The notes under the pieces are model-generated. The model saw only the letters and a list, made by a program, of their open reading frames with translations. It was not told where the DNA came from and searched no databases. A DNA stretch of 64,000 bases. Source: Pseudoramibacter fermentans (GTDB lineage: Bacteria; Bacillota; Clostridia; Eubacteriales; Eubacteriaceae). Of this stretch, positions 49,976-58,266 are shown one piece after another (within the stretch, counting starts at the first letter, position 1; each line of letters starts with the position of its first letter). A program made the position numbers and the translations under genes. Where the stretch lies: contig VOGB01000004.1 of the NCBI GenBank assembly GCA_009493725.1, positions 248,001 to 312,000 of the forward strand, read 5' to 3'.

Positions 49976-51469
49976 ATGACAGATCAAAAAAGCCGGAGAT
50001 GGCTTTTATATATCTTTGATTGTATCGCGCTGGCGGTCGGCAACTTCGGCATGCTGGGCATATCCAAATTCATTTTTAATGCGGAGGTCAGGACTGATCT
50101 GGCGACGATCGTGCTGTTCATGCTCTGTATCCGCCTGTTGATTGTGGCGCTGGGCGATTTCACAGGCTTTTGCGACAAGCTCTGGCACACCGTGATGATC
50201 GTCGCCATCGAAGAAGCGGCCGTCGTGATCGTCGAGTACGTGATGGTCTACGGCCTGTCTCAGCGCTTTCTGATCATGACGGCGGCGGCGGACCTGATTC
50301 TCGTGATGCTGGTCCACATTCTCTGGCGGCGCAGACAGCGCAAGGCTGTGCCGGCGGACGCAGCAGGTGACGCCGTCCAGACCGATACAGGCGGCGAAGC
50401 GCTGGAAGGGGTGCTTGCGGCCGAAGAAGAAGCGGCCGCGGATGAAGCAGCAGCAGCTGAAGATGACAAAGATCACAAGGTCAGCTGGCTGCTCAGAGGC
50501 AGCGTGTTGGATGACGCTGACGAAGCAGACGAAGCCTCCGAAGCATCGGACGCGGCGGATCAGACCGAAGCATCAGGCAGCGGCACAGCCCTCGATTGGC
50601 TGGACGACGACGATGAAGATTTTGGATCAGAAGGATCCGGGCTGTTCACACCTGAAGACGATGACCTCGAAGCAGATGAAGGCGCTGAAGATAGCCAAGA
50701 GGATGAGCCGGAAGCGGCAATAGACGAAGGCGCGCCCGAACAGGAAACAGCGTCTGAACAAAGCGCAGCACCGGTGTTCGACGACAGCGAAGCGGCATCT
50801 GAAACCGCCGAGATCGAAGACGCCGAAGAGGAAGAACCGGCCTCTGAGCCGACCACAACCGAAGCTGAGTCTGAAGCACCGGCAGCAGAGGAAACTGCAG
50901 CGCCGGAAACCGAAAAAGTGCTTGATGAGCCTGAACAAGCTGAGTCAGAATCGGCGGCGCCTGAAGTTGAAGCGGCACCTGAACCTGAGGACCAGACGGC
51001 GCAGCAGGAAGCCACGTATCGGGACGTCGAAGACGACCTCAACGATTTTATCGACGTGTTAAGTGCAGAGGTTTCCGACGACGTGTACACCGAAGTGTCC
51101 GCCCGGCTCAAGGCCTCCCTTGAAAGGCTCCTCGCCTTCAGGACAGACGAGCCCTTTGTTTCGACGAGCCGCGAGCTGATCGGTCAGCTGGACGGCACCA
51201 AAAGCAAAGGCGATTTGACCACTGCGGCGATCGACAACGTCATTGCCGTGGCCCAGCAGATCGAATCCATTGACCAAGTCGAAAACGTGATCGAAGCGCC
51301 GGCGGCGACGGCCGAAAAGCCGGTTGAAGCGCACCGCGTGAAAAAGTCGGACTACAACATTCAGGACGACGAAATTCTCCTCGACAGCGGCGATTCGGAA
51401 ATCATCATCTCAAAAGAAGATCTCGAACACATCCGCAATTACATGAAAAACCACCGCAAATCGAAGTAA
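49976..51469 (+). CDS. Four-helix membrane protein with long acidic cytoplasmic tail
   Basis: Four hydrophobic helices fill residues about 9-117; basic residues before helix 1 (KSRRW) and after helix 4 (WRRRQRK) put both ends in the cytoplasm. Residues about 141-350 are a low-complexity Glu/Asp/Ala tail with almost no Arg or Lys. A folded C-terminal part (about 350-497) is helical and ends with SGDSEIIISKEDLEHIRNYM. The four-helix start recalls the membrane part of polysaccharide initiating enzymes, without a catalytic domain. No family recognised. It is divergent from the basic-tailed LCP gene. Confidence 0.7.
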   Translation: MTDQKSRRWLLYIFDCIALAVGNFGMLGISKFIFNAEVRTDLATIVLFMLCIRLLIVALGDFTGFCDKLWHTVMIVAIEEAAVVIVEYVMVYGLSQRFLIMTAAADLILVMLVHILWRRRQRKAVPADAAGDAVQTDTGGEALEGVLAAEEEAAADEAAAAEDDKDHKVSWLLRGSVLDDADEADEASEASDAADQTEASGSGTALDWLDDDDEDFGSEGSGLFTPEDDDLEADEGAEDSQEDEPEAAIDEGAPEQETASEQSAAPVFDDSEAASETAEIEDAEEEEPASEPTTTEAESEAPAAEETAAPETEKVLDEPEQAESESAAPEVEAAPEPEDQTAQQEATYRDVEDDLNDFIDVLSAEVSDDVYTEVSARLKASLERLLAFRTDEPFVSTSRELIGQLDGTKSKGDLTTAAIDNVIAVAQQIESIDQVENVIEAPAATAEKPVEAHRVKKSDYNIQDDEILLDSGDSEIIISKEDLEHIRNYMKNHRKSK

Positions 51470-51478
51470 ATCTTTATA

Positions 51479-51522
51479 GCGTCTATCTTCTCTCTTGAAT
51501 AAAAGGGAATAGGCGCTTTTTT
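51479..51522 (+). terminator. Terminator after the acidic-tail gene
   Basis: Eight-bp stem (51479-51486 with 51509-51516, one wobble pair), long loop, then T6. Confidence 0.75.
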
Positions 51523-51571
51523 AATGCTTAAACGCGCCTCACTGTAAATAATGCAAATAAAATAATACGAT

Positions 51572-51604
51572 AAAAAAGGCACAGCCGATTGATTTAGCTG
51601 TGCC
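51572..51604 (-). terminator. Terminator of the glycosyltransferase gene
   Basis: Eight-bp stem GGCACAGC/GCTGTGCC (51578-51585 with 51597-51604), followed on the minus strand by T6. Confidence 0.88.
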
Positions 51605-51636
51605 TTTGAACTTGTCAATAGATATTTTTAGAAGAT

Positions 51637-52914
51637 TTAATTAGAAGAATTTTCGATCTGCAGATTCGATTTAAGCTGCGACAAGGTGAAACTTTCAGTG
51701 TGTGCGATCGGTTCCCAGGTGGTCAGCGGCTTGAGGATGCAGGCGAAATTGATGACCGTCCACGATACGATAAAGAACCACCAGGTGAAATAAGACGACG
51801 TCTTGACCGAGCTGTTTTTGTGATGTTCGTGGCGGACGAGCCAGTGGGTGAACTGAATCGTCAGCAGAATGCCCACAGCGCTTCCGGCGATTGAGAGGTA
51901 ATTCTGCGTCTGCGGAATCTGCAGGTTGATCGAAATCATCATGATGATAATGAACGACACGAAGCTGTAAATCGTGGAGATGACCTGAAGCAGCGGCGCC
52001 GACAGGTAGAGAATCATGTCGATGCAGCCGAAGCGGTGCGTTTCTTTAAAGCTCTGCCAGAGCTTCGGCGTGTAGTAGGAGAAGCACTGGATCGTGCCGG
52101 TGGACCAGCGTTTGCGCTGCTTCCACGAGGTCTTGAAATCGATCGGGTGTTCGTCGTAGGTCCGGGCGTCCGGCACCCAGGAGACGTACTGCCCTTTGAT
52201 GATGTTCTGCGTGGTGAATTCGATGTCTTCAGTCAGGCTGAAGGTTCTGAAGCCCGAATTGTCTTTCTTTAAGACCTTGGCCGAAACCATGAAGCCCGTG
52301 CCGTTGAGGGCGGCGGAGAGGCCGACGTTCTGGCGGGCTTGGTTGATGAACCGGTTGACCGTGTAGTAGAAAATCGTCTGGCAGCCTGAAACCCACGAGG
52401 TTTTCGGGTTCTTGCTTTCGCGGTAGCCCTGGCCGATTTCGACGCCGGCACACATCGCGTTGTTCATGGCCTGGAAGAAATCCTGCTGAACGAGGTTATC
52501 GGCATCGAAGATGCAGAAGCCGTCGTAAATGTCGTTGTGAGCGAAGGTGTCGTCGAAGAATTCTTCGAGGGCGCCGCCCTTTGAATGCACTGCCGAGGAG
52601 CAGTGGAACGTTTTGGCACCGTGGGCCAGTGCCACTTCTTCGGTGTTGTCGGTGCAGTTGTTCGGCAGCACGTAAATGTCGTAGAGTTCCTTCGGGTAAT
52701 GCTGTTCCTTGAGAGAGTCGATCAAATTGCCGACGACTCCGGCTTCGTTGCGCGCGGCGATGACCGCGGCGAATTTTTTCTGCGGCGGCGCCTGGGGATA
52801 TTCCTTTGATTTGAACAATCCCATGACGCCGATGATGACGTAATACACACCGTAAATCGTAAAAGGCAGACCCAGAATGATTAGCGCAGTCCGGATCGCA
52901 TCTTGTACCATCAT
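51637..52914 (-). CDS. Membrane glycosyltransferase, GT2 family
   Basis: Probably transfers or polymerises a sugar at the membrane (cellulose/hyaluronan synthase-like fold). One N-terminal helix (residues about 8-33), the GT-A domain with AVIAARNEAGVVGNLI, the metal DxD in IFDADNLV, a TED motif in SLTEDIEF and QRKRWSTGT (the QxxRW-like motif), then four C-terminal helices. 425 residues from the ATG at 52914, which has AAGGAAGG at the right distance; an in-frame TTG 6 bp upstream is too close. It lies next to the LCP group, so an envelope polymer role is likely. Confidence 0.88.
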   Translation of the reverse strand: MMVQDAIRTALIILGLPFTIYGVYYVIIGVMGLFKSKEYPQAPPQKKFAAVIAARNEAGVVGNLIDSLKEQHYPKELYDIYVLPNNCTDNTEEVALAHGAKTFHCSSAVHSKGGALEEFFDDTFAHNDIYDGFCIFDADNLVQQDFFQAMNNAMCAGVEIGQGYRESKNPKTSWVSGCQTIFYYTVNRFINQARQNVGLSAALNGTGFMVSAKVLKKDNSGFRTFSLTEDIEFTTQNIIKGQYVSWVPDARTYDEHPIDFKTSWKQRKRWSTGTIQCFSYYTPKLWQSFKETHRFGCIDMILYLSAPLLQVISTIYSFVSFIIIMMISINLQIPQTQNYLSIAGSAVGILLTIQFTHWLVRHEHHKNSSVKTSSYFTWWFFIVSWTVINFACILKPLTTWEPIAHTESFTLSQLKSNLQIENSSN

Positions 52915-53063
52915 AGACAACCTTCCTTTTATATCCTTATTTTATTTATACAAAAATTCGTAAATCATTGGAAAAATCGTATTTCCAAAAATTCCGGTGT
53001 TATTTTATCATCATTTCCGGATTTTGACAAGAAAGCCGGCAAAATCTAGGGAAAACATTAAGA

Positions 53064-53092
53064 TTGACAGAAGGGACGCCGTGTAATAAAAT
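53064..53092 (+). promoter_or_regulatory. Promoter of the ECF S-component gene
   Basis: TTGACA (53064-53069) and TAAAAT (53087-53092), spacing 17 bp. Confidence 0.8.
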
Positions 53093-53154
53093 AGATCTGT
53101 TTTTAAAATACACACTTTATTCGGAGAGACCGAAAAGGTAGTGAGGAGTTTAAT

Positions 53155-53790
53155 ATGAAAAAACAGAATAGTTCAAAGCAGAAGACCCGTTGGCTGGTCA
53201 CGTTGGCGATGTTCGCCGCAATCATCGTATTGCTGGCTTTCACGCCGTTGGGATTGATCCCGCTTCCGTTTATCAAGGCGACGACGATTCAAATACCGGT
53301 CGTCATCGGTGCCATTCTGCTGGGGCCCTTGGCCGGCGCCATTTTAGGCGGCGTCTTTGGCATTTGCTCGATGGTCAACGCAACCGTTGCGCCGACACCG
53401 ATGAGCTTTGCCTTTTCTCCGGCACTCGCGATGAACGCGGCCGGTGCGGTCAAGGCCGTTTGGATCGCTCTCGGATGCCGCATCTGCATCGGTATCGTCG
53501 CCGGATGGCTCTGGCGCGGGCTGAAAAACGTCAAGATGAACGACATTCCAGCGCTCGCGATTACCGGCGCGGCTGGCGCGATGACGAACACCGCCCTTGT
53601 GATGGGCAGCATTTACCTGCTGCTGGCTCAGGAATATGCCAAGAGCATCGGCAGTTCCATGAGCGCAGTATTTAAGGTGATCATGGGTGTGGTAGCCGGC
53701 AACGGCGTTCCAGAAGCCATCGTCACCGCGATTCTCGTAACCGTCATCGGCAAGGCGCTTTTAGCGCTGACGAAGCGGTCGGCAAAATAA
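53155..53790 (+). CDS. ECF transporter S component (vitamin-type)
   Basis: Substrate-binding membrane subunit that docks with shared EcfAA'T. Six hydrophobic segments in 211 residues; the start KTRWLVTLAMFAAIIVLLAF and the FIKATTIQIPVVIGAILLGP segment match S components with the alanine-rich EcfT-docking helix. The sequence resembles pantothenate or related vitamin uptake proteins, but the substrate is not certain. No riboswitch is seen in the short leader. Single gene. Confidence 0.85.
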   Translation: MKKQNSSKQKTRWLVTLAMFAAIIVLLAFTPLGLIPLPFIKATTIQIPVVIGAILLGPLAGAILGGVFGICSMVNATVAPTPMSFAFSPALAMNAAGAVKAVWIALGCRICIGIVAGWLWRGLKNVKMNDIPALAITGAAGAMTNTALVMGSIYLLLAQEYAKSIGSSMSAVFKVIMGVVAGNGVPEAIVTAILVTVIGKALLALTKRSAK

Positions 53791-53809
53791 CTTCATAATA
53801 TATTGGCAA

Positions 53810-53841
53810 GGCGTCAGGCGTTTGTCTGGCGTCTATTTTTT
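53810..53841 (+). terminator. Terminator between the ECF S and DEAD-box genes
   Basis: Nine-bp stem with three wobble pairs (53810-53818 with 53825-53833), then a T-rich tail. It overlaps the leader of the helicase gene and could act as an attenuator. Confidence 0.7.
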
Positions 53842-53858
53842 TAATTTAAAGGAGATTT

Positions 53859-55592
53859 ATGAAATTCAGCACATTGGCTATTCGGGAAACGACCCTTCAG
53901 GCGGTCGATCAAATGGGAATTGTAGAGATGACGCCGATTCAGGAACGGGCGATTCCCGTATTATTAGAGGGAAAAGACGTCATCGGCCGTTCCCAGACCG
54001 GGACAGGCAAGACCCTCGCCTTCGCGGTGCCCGCTGTCACGGCAATCGACGGTGCAGAAAGACACCCCCAGGTGCTCGTGCTGCTGCCGACCCGGGAGCT
54101 GGCTATTCAGGTCGCCGGCGAATTCGACAAGCTCACAGCCTTTGACGACGCCCTCTCCGTGGCCCTGCTTTACGGCGGCGAACGCTTTGACCGCCAGCTT
54201 GCAGCCCTGCGCGGCGGCGCGCAGATCGTCGTCGGCACGCCGGGGCGCACCCTGGACCATCTGCGCCGCGGCACCCTGAAGCTCGATCAGTTGAAAACCG
54301 CCGTACTGGATGAAGCCGACGAAATGCTCGACATGGGCTTCCGGGAGGACATCGAAGGGATTTTGTCTCAGATCGGCCATCCGGTTCAGACGGCGCTGTT
54401 CTCGGCGACCATGCCGAAGCCGATTCTCGAGCTGGCCGGACGTTTCCAGCACGGTCCTGTCAAAATCGAGGTGGCGCCGAAGCGCGTCGTCGCCTCGGGC
54501 ATCGACCAGAAGGTCTTTATCGTGAAAAAAGGGATGAAGCTTGAAGCGCTGATGCGCCTCCTCGAGGTGTTTGAAATGCAGAAGACCCTCATTTTTTGTA
54601 ACACGAAACGCGCCGTGGACACCGTTGCGATGCAGCTGATCGACCAGGGATATCCGGTAAGCAAGCTCCACGGCGACATCGACCAATCGGCCAGACAGGC
54701 GGTGCTCAGACGCTTCACCCGCTCAAAGCACGGCGCTCTCGTCGCGACGGATGTGGCCGCTCGGGGTATCGACATCGACGACATCGACCTCGTCATCAAT
54801 TACGACGTGCCGGAAAACGCGGAGGATTACGTCCATCGGATCGGCCGGACTGGCCGCGCCGGGCGCAAGGGCACGTCGCTGACCCTGGCCCAGAACCGCG
54901 ACCGCTTCCACCTTGAAAAGATCGAGGCCTACACAAAAAAGAAAATGACCCGGGAGCCGATTCCGACGGGGTCGGAAATTCAGGTGCTCAAGAGCTGCCA
55001 GATGACGGAAAAGCTCGCTGCGGCCTGCGAAGACATGCGCACCAATCCGGAAGGCAGCGCTGCGGACAGCATTTACAGCGGCATTTTAGCCGCCCTCAGA
55101 GACAAGGGCTTTTCGGACGATCAAATCGCTACGGCGCTGCTCAGGCAGTGCATGCCGATCACCGATTACGCCGAGACCGATCTCAACGACCAGATTAAGA
55201 CGGTCGGCGCGGGGAAAAAGGGCGGCGGCCGGAAAAGCAGGAAGGGCCGTGGCCATCGGGATCCGCAGTCCGGTGTGCGGATCATGATCAGCGCGGGAAA
55301 GAAGGACGGCGCGAAGAAGGGCGACATTCTCGGCGCGATCTGCGGTGAATCGGGGATTTCCAGCGATGAGGTCGGGGACATCGCCGTGTTCGGGCATTTC
55401 TCGACGGCGGTGGTGGCCGACGATCAGGTAGCTAAGGTCATCGCGGGCCTGGACGGCGCGCGGATCAAGCGCACCGTCGTGTCGGCGTCGATCGCGGGCA
55501 AGAAGAAAGATAAAAAGAAAAAAGGGCATCACGCCCGAAAAGGCCAGCATCACGGTAAGAAGAAAAAAGTCGAAAAGAAAAAGTCGAAGTGA
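53859..55592 (+). CDS. DEAD-box RNA helicase (DeaD/CshA type with DbpA-like C-terminal domain)
   Basis: ATP-dependent RNA remodelling in ribosome assembly, decay or cold adaptation. Q motif (ATTLQAVDQ region then MTPIQERAIP), motif I SQTGTGKTLAF (about residues 45-55), motif II LDEADEMLDMGF, motif III FSATMP, motif VI HRIGRTGRAGRKG. A linker of about 90 residues leads to a DbpA-like RNA-binding domain (VRIMISAGKKDGAKKGDILG) and a Lys/His-rich tail. 577 residues. The stop lies inside the terminator stem. Confidence 0.94.
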   Translation: MKFSTLAIRETTLQAVDQMGIVEMTPIQERAIPVLLEGKDVIGRSQTGTGKTLAFAVPAVTAIDGAERHPQVLVLLPTRELAIQVAGEFDKLTAFDDALSVALLYGGERFDRQLAALRGGAQIVVGTPGRTLDHLRRGTLKLDQLKTAVLDEADEMLDMGFREDIEGILSQIGHPVQTALFSATMPKPILELAGRFQHGPVKIEVAPKRVVASGIDQKVFIVKKGMKLEALMRLLEVFEMQKTLIFCNTKRAVDTVAMQLIDQGYPVSKLHGDIDQSARQAVLRRFTRSKHGALVATDVAARGIDIDDIDLVINYDVPENAEDYVHRIGRTGRAGRKGTSLTLAQNRDRFHLEKIEAYTKKKMTREPIPTGSEIQVLKSCQMTEKLAAACEDMRTNPEGSAADSIYSGILAALRDKGFSDDQIATALLRQCMPITDYAETDLNDQIKTVGAGKKGGGRKSRKGRGHRDPQSGVRIMISAGKKDGAKKGDILGAICGESGISSDEVGDIAVFGHFSTAVVADDQVAKVIAGLDGARIKRTVVSASIAGKKKDKKKKGHHARKGQHHGKKKKVEKKKSK

Positions 55593-55612
55593 AGTTCACT
55601 TCGACTTTTTTA
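55581..55612. terminator. Terminator overlapping the helicase stop
   Basis: Perfect 13-bp stem (55581-55593 with 55595-55607) followed by T-run; the left arm contains the last codons and stop. An A-rich left flank would let it act on the minus strand for the opposing gene too. Confidence 0.9.
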
Positions 55613-55626
55613 GTGCGCTTTTTTGA

Positions 55627-56001
55627 TTAAGCTTCAGCCTTCCACAGTCCATGGAGATTGCAGAATTCGTAAGCAGCGATTAGTTTGTCATCCGCGGTCA
55701 ATTCAAAAGAAGCCTTCGGCGCTTCGCCTGGTTTTAAGTATTTGACCTGAACGCCCTGAGCGGTTTCCAGTGCGATCCACTGAATGTAGTGTTTTTCGAG
55801 CATCGGGTGTTCGACGGAGCCGACCACGACGTCGACGTGAGTGCCGTTCTGAGTAATGACCGGAACGTGTTTTTCTGTTGCAGCATCTGTGGTGTTAGCG
55901 GTTAATTCGTCCATATCCACGCCGCAGCAAACTGGGGTGCACGGTGAATCCTGAAGTACATAAACCATCTGTCCACATTTCGAGCATTTGTAAATTTTCA
56001 T
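55627..56001 (-). CDS. dfx: Desulfoferrodoxin (superoxide reductase)
   Basis: Reduces superoxide to hydrogen peroxide in anaerobes. The N-terminal desulforedoxin domain keeps its iron ligands (YKCSKCG at residues 5-10 and CCG at 25-27). The catalytic Fe site has its histidines in EKHVPVI, VEHPMLEKHYIQW, and the Cys/His in EFCNLHGLW. 124 residues. AGGAGG precedes the ATG. Its presence supports an anaerobe with occasional oxygen exposure. Confidence 0.96.
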   Translation of the reverse strand: MKIYKCSKCGQMVYVLQDSPCTPVCCGVDMDELTANTTDAATEKHVPVITQNGTHVDVVVGSVEHPMLEKHYIQWIALETAQGVQVKYLKPGEAPKASFELTADDKLIAAYEFCNLHGLWKAEA

Positions 56002-56153
56002 ATTGGCCTCCTTCTTTGTGCCTGTAATACGATTTCATAGCTTTATTATAGAGCTTGATTTTCATTTTGTAAAGTGAGTTCGGCGAAATAAATCCCGTCT
56101 TAAGATAAGATTTACCTTATTTAATATTAGAATGAATCAAAATAAAGGCTTAA

Positions 56154-56723
56154 TTAATCGTAATAATCCTTTGCCTTTTTCCGCCTTTTGAGTTCGGCCT
56201 TCAGCCACGCGAAGGTTGCGTCCTCGCCCTCGTCCCGAAGTTTTTTGAGCAGAAACTCGAGCTCCTGATGGGTGGTGGGGTGCATGTAGGGCGAATCCTT
56301 CATGTGCTGGTAATAGTCCCAGGGGTGATGCTCGGTGTATTGATCCTTTAAATAAATTTTACTCGCGGCGACGCGGTCGCAGAACATTTCCGCCACGTAT
56401 TTGTAGGGCATGCGGAAGCCGACCATTTTGGTGTGATCTTTGAGATCCAAGTCGATCCAGTACTCGAAATGGTGCTTGTTGCGGCCCTTGTGGTGCAGCC
56501 AGGCCCGGGAGATGCCCGTTTGCTTGCGGGCCTCGGCGTTGGGACTGTGGGTGCCGGTGAAAAAGCGGACGCCCGTCGAAAAATCCGTCCAGCTGTATTT
56601 GCTCATGTCGTGGAGCAGCCCCTGCTTATAAAGCCCAACCTTGAAGCAGTGCTTCATCACGAGCCATTTGTGGTGGGTGATGGTCTTGAAATGGCCCCAG
56701 CCCATAGATAATGCGTTTTTCAT
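56154..56723 (-). CDS. DUF5662 family protein
   Basis: 189 residues. The family pattern includes HHKWLVMKHCFKVGLYKQGL, LHDMSKYSWTDF and RAWLHHKGRNKHHFEYWID, a His/Asp arrangement reminiscent of HD-type metal proteins; the biochemical role is unknown. The start overlaps the stop of the MATE gene by 4 bp (ATGA), so the two are translated together. Confidence 0.85.
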   Translation of the reverse strand: MKNALSMGWGHFKTITHHKWLVMKHCFKVGLYKQGLLHDMSKYSWTDFSTGVRFFTGTHSPNAEARKQTGISRAWLHHKGRNKHHFEYWIDLDLKDHTKMVGFRMPYKYVAEMFCDRVAASKIYLKDQYTEHHPWDYYQHMKDSPYMHPTTHQELEFLLKKLRDEGEDATFAWLKAELKRRKKAKDYYD

Positions 56724-58090
56724 GATAAACCTTCTTTTATAATTGCACGATTTGATTTTTTGGCGATGTCACGGTACATCCAGATAAAAATCAGAATAGA
56801 CATGATCCCGGCGAGCAGCCACGCGGCCGGGTCGCACGCGCAGGACACGGCGTAGGAATGCAGGTGGATGCCGAGAACGGCGGTGCCGCCCCGCGCGGCC
56901 AGCTCGGTCAGGCCGCAGATCAGCGGCAGCATCGCGTAGCCGCAGCCCTCCATGCTGCTTCTGAAGATGAAGATCATCGCCAGCGGGATGTAGCACGGAA
57001 TCGAAATTTTCGCGTAGGTCAGCGCCCAGGGCATCATTCGGGACAGTTCTTTGCCCGAGGAGAAAAACAGGCCCATGAACGTGCGCAGCGGCAGCACCAT
57101 CAGCGCCATCGCGGCGATGGAATAGATCACCTCGATAATCACCGATATTTTAATCCCCTCGCGGATTCGGCCGAGGTCCCGCGCGCCGGCGTTCTGTCCG
57201 CAGAAGGTCGCCATCGTCTGACCCATTGCGATCATGCCCTGCATCAAAATGTTTTGTATTTTCGACGCGGCGGTGAAGGACGCGACGGCGTCGGCACCAA
57301 ACAAATTGATCGCCGCCTGCATGATCATGATGCCGGAATCGGTGATCGCGTACTGCAGGGCCATCGGAATGCCCATTCGGATTTCAAAGGCGACGGCCCA
57401 GCGCTTCGGCCGCCAGTGATCGCGGCTGGGAATCAGCACCGGCACGCGAAGCACCGTGTACACCGCGCAGAGCACCGCCGAGATGCCTTGGGAGAGCACC
57501 GTCGCGGTGGCGGCACCGCCGACACCGGCGTGAAAGGTGATGATGAACAACAGGTCGAGCCCGACGTTGAGACACGCGGAAAAGACGAGGAAATACAGCG
57601 GCGCGCGGCTGTTGCCGACGGCGCGCAGAAAAGCGGAAAACAGATTGTAGAACACCGTGCAGAGCGTGCCGAGGCAGATGATGCGGATGTAGGCGAGGGC
57701 ATCGCGGTAGACTGAGACTGGCGTGTTCATCAGCTTAAGAATCTGCGGGGCGAAGGCCCAGAACAGCACGGTTAAAATTGCAGACAGGGCAAAGCCGAGC
57801 TCGATGCCTGTCGCGACGGAGACCTTGACGCCGCCACGGTCCCCGGCGCCGTAGCGCTGAGAGGTCAGCACCGTGAAGCCGGCAGTGATGCCGATGGCAA
57901 AGCCGCCGATCAAATACATCAACCCGCCGGTGGAGCCGACAGCCGCCAAGGCGTCGGCGCCGACGAAGCGGCCGACGATGATCGTGTCCACCATGTTGTA
58001 AAGCATCTGGAAGACGTCGCCGATCAAAAGCGGAATCATAAATTTGATGATGAGCGGGAGAATTCTCCCCTTGGTCATATCCTGTTCCAT
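56720..58090 (-). CDS. MATE-family multidrug/sodium antiporter
   Basis: Twelve-helix exporter driven by Na+ or H+. The ATG at 58090 with GGAGG 5 bp upstream is preferred to an in-frame ATG 30 bp earlier. Family features: LPLIIKFMIPLLIGDVFQML, DTIIVGRFVGADALAAVGST, a second copy in LMQGMIAMGQTMATFCGQNAG. 456 residues. The substrate is unknown. DUF5662 is coupled downstream. Confidence 0.92.
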   Translation of the reverse strand: MEQDMTKGRILPLIIKFMIPLLIGDVFQMLYNMVDTIIVGRFVGADALAAVGSTGGLMYLIGGFAIGITAGFTVLTSQRYGAGDRGGVKVSVATGIELGFALSAILTVLFWAFAPQILKLMNTPVSVYRDALAYIRIICLGTLCTVFYNLFSAFLRAVGNSRAPLYFLVFSACLNVGLDLLFIITFHAGVGGAATATVLSQGISAVLCAVYTVLRVPVLIPSRDHWRPKRWAVAFEIRMGIPMALQYAITDSGIMIMQAAINLFGADAVASFTAASKIQNILMQGMIAMGQTMATFCGQNAGARDLGRIREGIKISVIIEVIYSIAAMALMVLPLRTFMGLFFSSGKELSRMMPWALTYAKISIPCYIPLAMIFIFRSSMEGCGYAMLPLICGLTELAARGGTAVLGIHLHSYAVSCACDPAAWLLAGIMSILIFIWMYRDIAKKSNRAIIKEGLS

Positions 58091-58178
58091 TGCGTCCTCC
58101 TTTGATTTGGTTTTTGACAATGTTCATTATTATATCACACGCTTGAAAAATGCCAATGATAAAAGCGCGGCCTGGGGT

Positions 58179-58207
58179 TTGACAGTCGCTGGGGGAGTTA
58201 TTATAAT
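58179..58207 (+). promoter_or_regulatory. Consensus promoter of the acyltransferase gene
   Basis: TTGACA (58179-58184) and TATAAT (58202-58207), spacing 17 bp. Confidence 0.85.
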
Positions 58208-58266
58208 AGGTGTGCAAATAAGGAAATGGTTAAATTTTAGAACGAATTATATTTTACGGCGGCAAT

